From Candidatus Levyibacteriota bacterium (GTDB taxonomy: Bacteria > Patescibacteriota > Microgenomatia > Levybacterales > UBA12049): a stretch of 8,375 bases of DNA. This document shows positions 1 to 4,840 of the stretch, piece after piece. A program made the position numbers and the translations under genes. Numbering within the stretch: the first letter of the stretch is position 1; every line of letters starts with the position of its first letter. The DNA lies in the NCBI GenBank assembly GCA_016184205.1, contig JACPDD010000039.1, positions 1-8,375 of the forward strand. The letters are read 5' to 3'. Under the pieces are notes generated by a model, which was not told the DNA's origin, did not search any database, and saw only the letters and a list, made by a program, of their open reading frames with translations.

Positions 1-1
1 C

Positions 2-1060
2 CACAGAGATAACGTGGTTGGCTTTGCTGCCAGGGTACTTAAGGCAGAGGATGTTGAGGGTTCAAAATATATAAACAGCAGGGAGACTTTGGTTTACCAC
101 AAAGGAGAAATGTTCTTTGGGCTAAATATTGCAAAAGAAGAAATTAAAAAACAGGAACAAGCAATAATTGTAGAGGGAGAATTAGATGTAATTGCCTGCA
201 ATATGGCGGGAATAAAAAATGCGGTTGCAATAAAAGGAACAGCATTAACGGAAAAACAAGCAATTTTAATCGGACGTTTTGCACCAAAGGTAAGCTTGTG
301 TTTGGACATGGACTCGGCCGGATTTGAAGCTACAAAGAGAAGTCTTCCCATTCTTGAAAGAGTTGGACTTACAACTACAGTTATAGTGCTTGGGGATGGT
401 AAGGATCCGGATGATGCAGCAAGAGCAGACCCGATTGCTTTCAAAAAAGCAGTTAAAAAGGACTTAGGAATCTATGATTTTATGCTCTCCGAATTTGTTG
501 GTAAATTTAGCAAAGAAACTGTTGAGGGTAAGAAAAAAATAACAGATGAGATGCTACCGCTTCTTTCAAATATACAAAACGAGATAGTCAAGGAGCATTA
601 TGTAAAAAAATTAAGCAGGGAAATTGACACTTCTACGGAGTCTTTATTTAGACAGATGGAAAAGCTTGATAAAAAGGATAAGGCGGCAGTCACTTTTGAG
701 GCAAATCATAAAGATAAAAGAGGAAGAAAAGAAATAGTTGAGGAGTACTTAATGGCTCTTATTTTTCAGTCCCAAGACGGAAAAAAATACTTTGACATCC
801 TGCTTGAAAGGCTTCCTGATTATGAATTTGAGAAGCCGTCTTATAGAAAAATTGTTGAAAAATTGAAAACATCTCCAAACTTGACTATTACTTTGCCAAA
901 AGAACTTATAACAACCTATAACATCTGGATGCTTCTTCCTCTTCCTAAGTTTGGAGACAGTGACCGTTTGGAAGATGAGATATTTAAGAAAATAGAAGAA
1001 CTTAAGACAATGGAAACAAAAAAGAAAAAATTTCAGGAATGGAAAAACATACAAGCATAA
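2..1060 (+). CDS. dnaG: DNA primase DnaG, 5'-truncated by window edge
   Basis: DnaG makes the RNA primers for replication in the cytoplasm. The reading frame is open from base 2 with no stop, so the gene starts outside the window and the GTG at 14 is internal. The N-terminal zinc domain and most of the RNAP-like core start are missing. What remains begins in the core segment usually ending in GFGGRVL (here GFAARVLK), followed by KYINSRET and YHKGEMFFGL. The TOPRIM motifs are clear: VEGELDVI at 170-193, carrying the metal-binding Glu, KGTALTEKQ just downstream, CLDMDSAG at 299-322 with the Asp pair, and GKDPDDAA at 398-421. The C-terminal part, roughly 470-1060, is charged, helical and poorly conserved, as expected for the helicase-binding domain. 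rpoD follows 144 bp downstream on the same strand, the classical macromolecular-synthesis gene order. I see no intrinsic terminator after the stop. The identification is secure. Confidence 0.95.
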   Translation, partial: HRDNVVGFAARVLKAEDVEGSKYINSRETLVYHKGEMFFGLNIAKEEIKKQEQAIIVEGELDVIACNMAGIKNAVAIKGTALTEKQAILIGRFAPKVSLCLDMDSAGFEATKRSLPILERVGLTTTVIVLGDGKDPDDAARADPIAFKKAVKKDLGIYDFMLSEFVGKFSKETVEGKKKITDEMLPLLSNIQNEIVKEHYVKKLSREIDTSTESLFRQMEKLDKKDKAAVTFEANHKDKRGRKEIVEEYLMALIFQSQDGKKYFDILLERLPDYEFEKPSYRKIVEKLKTSPNLTITLPKELITTYNIWMLLPLPKFGDSDRLEDEIFKKIEELKTMETKKKKFQEWKNIQA

Positions 1061-1114
1061 GCCAATTTTGTCCCATCAAGGCAGTCCTACAGGGTTTATT
1101 TAAGCTCAAATTAG

Positions 1115-1123
1115 TGGTAAAAT
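1115..1123 (+). promoter_or_regulatory. Extended -10 promoter candidate for rpoD
   Basis: TGGTAAAAT fits an extended -10 element (TG, one base, then TAAAAT at 1118-1123). A matching -35 about 17 bp upstream (TTTATT near 1095) is poor, which extended -10 promoters tolerate. The predicted start of transcription is near 1130, giving a leader of about 75 nt that contains the palindromic repeat. This is inferred from motif matching only. Confidence 0.4.
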
Positions 1124-1131
1124 AGAAAGAT

Positions 1132-1191
1132 GACCCATTCGACTTCGCTCAGGGTCATAGTGAGGACATTCGGCTGAGCTCAGTCGAAGCC
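1132..1191. repeat. REP-like palindromic element in the rpoD leader
   Basis: Two arms, 1138-1152 (TTCGACTTCGCTCAG) and 1174-1188 (CTGAGCTCAGTCGAA), are inverted copies matching at 13 of 15 positions. Nested inside are GACCC/GGGTC (1132-1136 with 1152-1156), the self-complementary CTGAGCTCAG, and GGCT/AGCC closing the right half (1172-1175 with 1188-1191). From memory, TTCGACTTCGCTCAG and CTGAGCTCAGTCGAA cores recur as short interspersed palindromes in many bacterial genomes. Calling it a family member here is therefore an inference, because only one copy is in the window. It ends 13 bp before the rpoD start codon and would fold in its mRNA leader. Confidence 0.6.
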
Positions 1192-1204
1192 TAAAATCGA
1201 ATCT

Positions 1205-2287
1205 ATGAAGAAAAAAATACCAGATATTATTTCGGGAATTATTAAATCCGCAAAAGACAGAGGATATATAACTCAGGATGAGATTTTAGCAATCTTTCCA
1301 AGGCCCGAAGAACATATAGTTGAGCTCGATACTTTATATGACAAATTAATGAAGCTCAACATTGATGTTTTTGAGTCTGTATCATCAGAGCAAGAAACTG
1401 AAAAATCACTCGCAAGCTTGGAAAAGGAGCTTGAGGCCTTAACAATTCTTGCAGAAGGAACAACCTCAGATCCGGTTAGAATGTATCTTAAGGAAATTGG
1501 AAGAATTCCCCTTTTGACATTTGATCAGGAAATTGATTTGGCTAAGAAAGTTGAAAAAGGAGACAAAAAAGCAAAGCAGAAATTAATCAACTCAAATCTT
1601 AGACTAGTTGTCTCAATTGCCAAGAAGTATGTTGGGCGAGGATTGACCCTTTTGGATTTAATTCAAGAAGGGAATCAGGGCTTGATACGCGCAGTTGAAA
1701 AATATGATTGGAAAAGAGGATTTAAGTTTTCAACCTACGCAACTTGGTGGATAAGGCAGTCAATTACCCGCGCAATTGCGGATCAAGCAAGAACGATTAG
1801 AATCCCTGTCCATATGGTTGAAAACATAAACCGCTTCATGAGAACACAAAGAAAATTAATGCAGGAGCTGGGACGCGAGCCAACACCCGAAGAGGTGGCA
1901 AAAGTACTGGGGATTGAGCCTGAAAAAGCAATGGAGATTATTAAAATTTCCCAAGAGCCTGCCAGCCTTGAGTCTCCTGTGGGAGATGAAGAGGACAGCC
2001 GCTTAGGTGATTTCATACATGATACAAATGCACCCACGCTGTTTGATACAGCAAGCAGGGAGCTTTTAAAAGAGCAAGTAGATCAGGTTTTGTCAACGCT
2101 TTCAGATAGAGAAAGAAGAGTTCTTGAGGAAAGATTCGGATTAAAAGACGGAAAGCCTAAGACCCTTGAAGAGGTTGGAAAGATGTTTGCGGTTACAAGA
2201 GAAAGAATCAGGCAAATCGAAGCAAAAGCGCTTAGAAAATTGCGCCATCCATCCCGTGGCAACAAACTGCGAGACTACTTAGGATAA
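1205..2287 (+). CDS. rpoD: Primary sigma factor RpoD (sigma-70)
   Basis: This is the housekeeping sigma subunit that directs RNA polymerase to -10/-35 promoters. At 360 residues it is a compact group 1 sigma with all parts present. Residues 1-58 resemble region 1.1 (AKDRGYITQDEI, then LYDKLMKLNIDV). Region 1.2 is about 87-118 (DPVRMYLKEIGRIPLL). Region 2 is about 127-203, with NLRLVVSIAKKYVGRGL, DLIQEGNQGLIRAVEKYDW, the promoter-melting FSTYATWWIRQSITRAI, and RTIRIPVHM. Region 3 is about 205-280. Region 4 is about 290-357, with the helix-turn-helix LEEVGKMFAVTRERIRQIEA at 321-340. Intact region 1.1 and the RpoD-type region 2 argue against an alternative sigma. The ATG at 1205 has no convincing Shine-Dalgarno; GAAG at 1186-1189 is too far away. 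The gene ends 3 bp from the stop of a convergent small gene, with no terminator between them. Confidence 0.96.
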   Translation: MKKKIPDIISGIIKSAKDRGYITQDEILAIFPRPEEHIVELDTLYDKLMKLNIDVFESVSSEQETEKSLASLEKELEALTILAEGTTSDPVRMYLKEIGRIPLLTFDQEIDLAKKVEKGDKKAKQKLINSNLRLVVSIAKKYVGRGLTLLDLIQEGNQGLIRAVEKYDWKRGFKFSTYATWWIRQSITRAIADQARTIRIPVHMVENINRFMRTQRKLMQELGREPTPEEVAKVLGIEPEKAMEIIKISQEPASLESPVGDEEDSRLGDFIHDTNAPTLFDTASRELLKEQVDQVLSTLSDRERRVLEERFGLKDGKPKTLEEVGKMFAVTRERIRQIEAKALRKLRHPSRGNKLRDYLG

Positions 2288-2290
2288 CTT

Positions 2291-2458
2291 TTACTTTCGC
2301 ATCATATCGGCAGCTATGCCGATGACAATTAGTACAACGCCGAGCCACAAATTAGCTAGCGATGGCACTAGTGATGAAAGCAAAAATCCTAAACCAAGAC
2401 CTACTAAGCCATGCATTAAAACGTGGCCGCCGAAGCACTGTTTCATTTTCTCATTCAT
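2291..2458 (-). CDS. Small two-helix membrane protein, 55 aa, function unknown
   Basis: I do not recognise the family. The start is placed at the ATG at 2458 because an excellent Shine-Dalgarno (AGGAGGTGA) sits 8 bp upstream. An in-frame ATG at 2500 would add 14 residues but coincides with the predicted transcription start. The protein opens with a short polar segment, MNEKMKQCFGGH. Two hydrophobic helices follow, at about 12-32 (rich in Gly and Leu) and about 34-50 (LANLWLGVVLIVIGIAA), and it ends DMMRK. Cys8, His12, Met15 and His16 cluster at the start of helix 1, and two Met sit at the end of helix 2. That could suggest metal contact given the copper operon nearby, but this is speculation. 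It has its own promoter and converges on rpoD, so read-through of either gene would be antisense to the other. Confidence 0.75.
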   Translation of the reverse strand: MNEKMKQCFGGHVLMHGLVGLGLGFLLSSLVPSLANLWLGVVLIVIGIAADMMRK

Positions 2459-2463
2459 TTTTA

Positions 2464-2472
2464 TCACCTCCT
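2464..2472 (-). promoter_or_regulatory. Strong Shine-Dalgarno deciding the start of the 55-aa gene
   Basis: The minus strand reads AGGAGGTGA, a near-perfect anti-SD complement, with 8 bp between AGGAGG (2467-2472) and the ATG at 2458-2456. It rules out the longer start at 2500. Confidence 0.8.
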
Positions 2473-2506
2473 TCCATTTCTTAAGAGTAGAGTGTGTCAC
2501 CGTTTA

Positions 2507-2512
2507 ATTATA
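2507..2512 (-). promoter_or_regulatory. Consensus -10 (TATAAT) for the 55-aa membrane protein
   Basis: The minus strand carries a perfect TATAAT. A weak -35 (AAGACA, 4 of 6 to TTGACA) lies about 18 bp upstream. Transcription would begin near 2500 and give a leader of about 42 nt that includes the Shine-Dalgarno. Confidence 0.5.
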
Positions 2513-2558
2513 TCATCAAAAACACAGAGCTGTCTTCTTTACTTTTTGGAAATTCTTT

Positions 2559-2564
2559 TATAAG
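2559..2564 (+). promoter_or_regulatory. Candidate -10 (TATAAG) for the 220-aa surface protein
   Basis: TATAAG lies 11 bp before the GTG at 2576, so transcription would begin about 5 bases before the start codon. There is no good -35. It faces away from the minus-strand promoter at 2507-2512, making the 2459-2575 interval a divergent promoter region. Confidence 0.3.
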
Positions 2565-2575
2565 CTTAAAATAAA

Positions 2576-3238
2576 GTGAGTAGAGAACTTGACAATTCTT
2601 CTGTTTTGGAAGAGCTTCATGAAAATGAAGAAAAGCTTCATAGAGATGAGAGGAGGATAGAAATAGCATTTATTCTGGTTGCAATGTTTATCCTATCTTT
2701 AACTGCAGGAGTATCATATCTTATTAGTAAATCAATTATCACAGCAAAGTCCACCGAGACAATAGTTAATATTTCACCATCAATTTCCGTTACGCCAACA
2801 GCTTCTCCCTCTCCTGTTTTAACAACCCCTTCGCCAACGCCTATTGTTACAGAGAAGCCAAGCGAATCTACTGTTAAAGATTACTATATAAATACCGGAT
2901 ATGGGACCAACAAGTCTACTGATTGGACAGATGTATTTGGAGCAGCAGCTACTGCAGATATAGGAGAGTACCAAAATATTAAAGAGGTATCTTTTGAAGC
3001 ATTTATTAATATCCCTTCGGCAAATGGTAGCGTTTCTGTCAGGCTCTTTAACAAAACAGACAAGCATCCCGTATGGAATTCAGAGGTAACAAGGGACGGG
3101 ACTTCGGATACTTATAATTTCATTTCTCCCACAGTTGTCTATGACATCGGTCCAAAGTTATATCAGGTGCAAATGAAAACGCAATTTGGTGTTATAGCAA
3201 ATCTTACTTCATCTAGAATTCACGTGGTAGTAAAGTAA
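2576..3238 (+). CDS. Membrane-anchored protein with Ser/Thr/Pro stalk and outer beta domain
   Basis: No enzymatic family is recognised. Residues 1-27 are a charged cytoplasmic tail (ELHENEEKLHRDERR). A single membrane helix lies at about 29-55 (IAFILVAMFILSLTAGVSYL). Residues 66-97 form a flexible linker of Ser, Thr and Pro (repeated TPxxSPSP-like units). Residues 101-220 look like an all-beta domain, with DYYINTGYGTNKSTDW, FINIPSANGSVSVRLFNKTD, KHPVWNSEV and KLYQVQMKT. This layout suggests a protein exposed outside the cell. From memory, similar domains with VRLFN, KHPVWNSEV and YQVQMKT occur in Microgenomates proteins of unknown role. The start is a GTG with no Shine-Dalgarno, immediately after a possible -10. 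An ATG start is not available near the correct length. Its stop lies 19 bp from the convergent 39-aa gene. Confidence 0.8.
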   Translation: MSRELDNSSVLEELHENEEKLHRDERRIEIAFILVAMFILSLTAGVSYLISKSIITAKSTETIVNISPSISVTPTASPSPVLTTPSPTPIVTEKPSESTVKDYYINTGYGTNKSTDWTDVFGAAATADIGEYQNIKEVSFEAFINIPSANGSVSVRLFNKTDKHPVWNSEVTRDGTSDTYNFISPTVVYDIGPKLYQVQMKTQFGVIANLTSSRIHVVVK

Positions 3239-3257
3239 AAGCAGACTCGGGGAAATT

Positions 3258-3377
3258 TTATTTGCGGCGCTTTTTCTTTTTTGCGGCTAGCATTTGGCGC
3301 TTTATTTCAAGCCTTTTTGCAGTTTTATGTGAGCGGGACTTTTTTCTTTTTCCAACTCCCGTATTTCTTTTTGCCAT
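3258..3377 (-). CDS. Very basic 39-residue protein, possible RNA- or ribosome-associated
   Basis: The frame runs from the ATG at 3377 to a TAA and encodes 39 residues. It begins MAKRNTGVGKRKKSRSHKTA and ends with a run of Lys and Arg after KRLEIKRQMLAA. About half the residues are Lys or Arg, and there is one acidic residue. Such composition is typical of small ribosomal proteins and nucleic-acid-binding tails, but I cannot match it to bL34, bL36, Thx or another named family. The alternation of basic and hydrophobic residues in the middle (KRLEIKRQMLAA) would form a helix. A good -10 (TATACT) ends 7 bases before the ATG, so the transcript should be leaderless. It lies 55 bp beyond the copZ stop but has its own promoter, so it is probably not part of the copper operon. 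Confidence 0.65.
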   Translation of the reverse strand: MAKRNTGVGKRKKSRSHKTAKRLEIKRQMLAAKKKKRRK

Positions 3378-3384
3378 AAAGCTT

Positions 3385-3390
3385 AGTATA
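3385..3390 (-). promoter_or_regulatory. -10 element (TATACT) for the 39-aa gene, predicting a leaderless mRNA
   Basis: TATACT on the minus strand is 5 of 6 to consensus. With normal spacing the first transcribed base falls at about 3378, and the ATG begins at 3377. No Shine-Dalgarno could then exist, and none is seen. The -35 region is weak. Confidence 0.45.
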
Positions 3391-3432
3391 CACTATTTGC
3401 TCTGGGGAAGGTTTTACTGCTTAGGAAGCAAG

Positions 3433-3654
3433 CTATGCAGCTTGAGCTTTGTATCCAGTTTTCTTGATTGTAGAAAGAATCTTCTCTGGGGTAACTTTAT
3501 CTTCGTCAAATTCTACTTCGCTCTCCTGTTTGGCATAATTAGTTCTTGCGCCTTTTACGCCATCTAAATCTTCTAAATCAAAATCAATATTCATCGCGCA
3601 AGAAGTGCAGTGCATTCCGTCAATCTTAAATTTTTTCTTAACTATTTTGGTCAT
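3433..3654 (-). CDS. copZ: CopZ-like copper chaperone (HMA domain)
   Basis: This is a free-standing 73-residue heavy-metal-associated domain that carries Cu(I) through the cytoplasm to the ATPase. The metal site is GMHCTSC at residues 13-19, with Cys16 and Cys19. The rest follows the beta-alpha-beta-beta-alpha-beta fold (VKKKFKIDGMHC, DLEDLDGVKGARTNY, ESEVEFDEDKVTPEKIL, IKKTGYKA), at the usual family length. The ATG overlaps the TGA of the upstream fusion gene by 4 bp (ATGA), and GAGGT just upstream of the ATG provides the ribosome site, so the two should be translationally coupled. The copA gene two steps upstream supplies the obvious partner. It is the last gene of the copper operon. The HMA identity is firm. 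That its metal is copper rests on context. Confidence 0.9.
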   Translation of the reverse strand: MTKIVKKKFKIDGMHCTSCAMNIDFDLEDLDGVKGARTNYAKQESEVEFDEDKVTPEKILSTIKKTGYKAQAA

Positions 3655-4814
3655 ATTACCTCAATAGTCCCTCCATACATGCCCATTGAGCAAGTAAAAG
3701 CAATTTTGCCCACCTGTTTAGGTGTAAATGAAAGCGAATATGATTCATTAGGCTGCAAGTTTTTGCTTATCCCCAGTGACGGTATTCTAAATGCAGATGC
3801 ACAGCTATAAGTACCTTCGGACTTTAAGTTTAACTTCACTGGCTTATCTTTTCTTACAGTTATAACGTTTGGTGTATAACCTCCTGAAGTAATTGTAAGG
3901 TCAACATTTTGAACGCCGTCTATAACTCTTACATTAGAAAATCCCCAGTTAGATTCTGTCTGGTCTAGATTAAGATTTGCAGCTAAAGATTGTAGGGTTA
4001 CAGGTGAACCGCCGGCAACAAGAGAGCCATTTATTGAAGTTATTCCTAAATAAAGTACTGCCAAAGCTGCAATCTTTAGGAATTTACCTCTGAAGTTATC
4101 TCCTAGAGTGCTTGTTAGCCATCCGACTCCAAAAAAGAGAGGTGTTGTTCCTAGCACAAAGACAGCCATAATCGAAGCTCCTAGGAACGGACTGGCACTA
4201 CTAATGGCAAGTGTTTCCATTGCTAAGGTTGTGCCGCAGGGAATAAAGATAGTCATTGCTCCAAGGATTGCCGGTGCGAACAGTTCCTCACTCTTTGATT
4301 GATTTCTAACCTTCCTCAATAGAAATTTCGGAGGCTGTATAGCTGCATACCTAAAAATTGGATGAACATTTAGTAAATTCAAAGCAACGGCAATCATATA
4401 AATTCCTGCAACAGCCTGCATGATTGTCTGGGTAGTCTGAGTTATGCCTATTGCGCCTCCAAAAGCTCCTAAGACAAAACCTAAAATCGTGTAAGCCACT
4501 AGCTTAGTGGACAGAAATGCAAGAGTCGGAAAAACAGCATCTTTGCGGTTAATGCCTTTTTCAATTTCGGCTTCTTCTCTTGCTGCAATAGATGAGGCTA
4601 AAAGTCCGCCCTGAACAGTTAGGCAAGTAAGGCCACCCACAGTTAACCCAGTTAAGAATATTACCCATAGATTAAAAGAGTTAGATATTAACTGAGGATT
4701 TGCGCCAATTCCACCATTTTGCAAAAGCATTATCTTAAATAAGAGAAAGACAATAAAAAGTGTTGCCACAAAGAGAGCTATAAGTAGAAATTTTTGTGCC
4801 CAGTTATCGCTCAC
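3651..4814 (-). CDS. TauE/UreH-type membrane protein fused to a C-terminal cupredoxin
   Basis: This 387-residue protein has two parts. Residues 8-263 form about seven membrane helices: 8-32, 48-73, 94-117, 128-150, 179-207, 210-232 and 247-263. Charged loops at 78-92 and 154-177 fall on the cytoplasmic side by the positive-inside rule. Family signatures of the SafE/UreH-like group of transporters are GLTVGGLTCLTVQGGLL (Cys64) and FIPCGTTLAMETLA (Pro192-Cys193-Gly194), each in a helix. Residues about 300-387 are an extracytoplasmic cupredoxin, beginning VDLTITSGGYTPNVITVRKD and ending FTCSMGMYGGTIEV. Likely Cu ligands are Cys338 (SCAS), Cys375, and Met377 or Met379. It sits 26 bp after copA and overlaps copZ, so a role in copper movement or delivery is inferred. 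The transported substrate is unknown. The GTG start at 4814 has no clear Shine-Dalgarno. Confidence 0.85.
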   Translation of the reverse strand: MSDNWAQKFLLIALFVATLFIVFLLFKIMLLQNGGIGANPQLISNSFNLWVIFLTGLTVGGLTCLTVQGGLLASSIAAREEAEIEKGINRKDAVFPTLAFLSTKLVAYTILGFVLGAFGGAIGITQTTQTIMQAVAGIYMIAVALNLLNVHPIFRYAAIQPPKFLLRKVRNQSKSEELFAPAILGAMTIFIPCGTTLAMETLAISSASPFLGASIMAVFVLGTTPLFFGVGWLTSTLGDNFRGKFLKIAALAVLYLGITSINGSLVAGGSPVTLQSLAANLNLDQTESNWGFSNVRVIDGVQNVDLTITSGGYTPNVITVRKDKPVKLNLKSEGTYSCASAFRIPSLGISKNLQPNESYSLSFTPKQVGKIAFTCSMGMYGGTIEVI

Positions 4815-4840
4815 ACTTTACTTATTCTATCAGTTTTATT

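Noticed and set aside
2291..2500. Longer start at 2500 for the small membrane protein
   Set aside because: The ATG at 2500 falls at the predicted transcription start and has no ribosome site, while the ATG at 2458 has an excellent one.
3429..3444. Hairpin CAAGCT-ATGC-AGCTTG over the copZ stop as an intrinsic terminator
   Set aside because: The stem is only 6 bp and no T-run follows on the minus strand, so it does not qualify as a rho-independent terminator.
3262..3567. A 101-residue hydrophobic + strand frame
   Set aside because: It lies antisense to the 39-aa basic gene and copZ. Its Phe/Leu-rich content is simply the complement of Lys-rich codons.
4815..4840. Possible terminator or promoter between copA and the transporter fusion
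   Set aside because: The 26-bp gap has no inverted repeat and no convincing -10/-35 pair; co-transcription is simpler.
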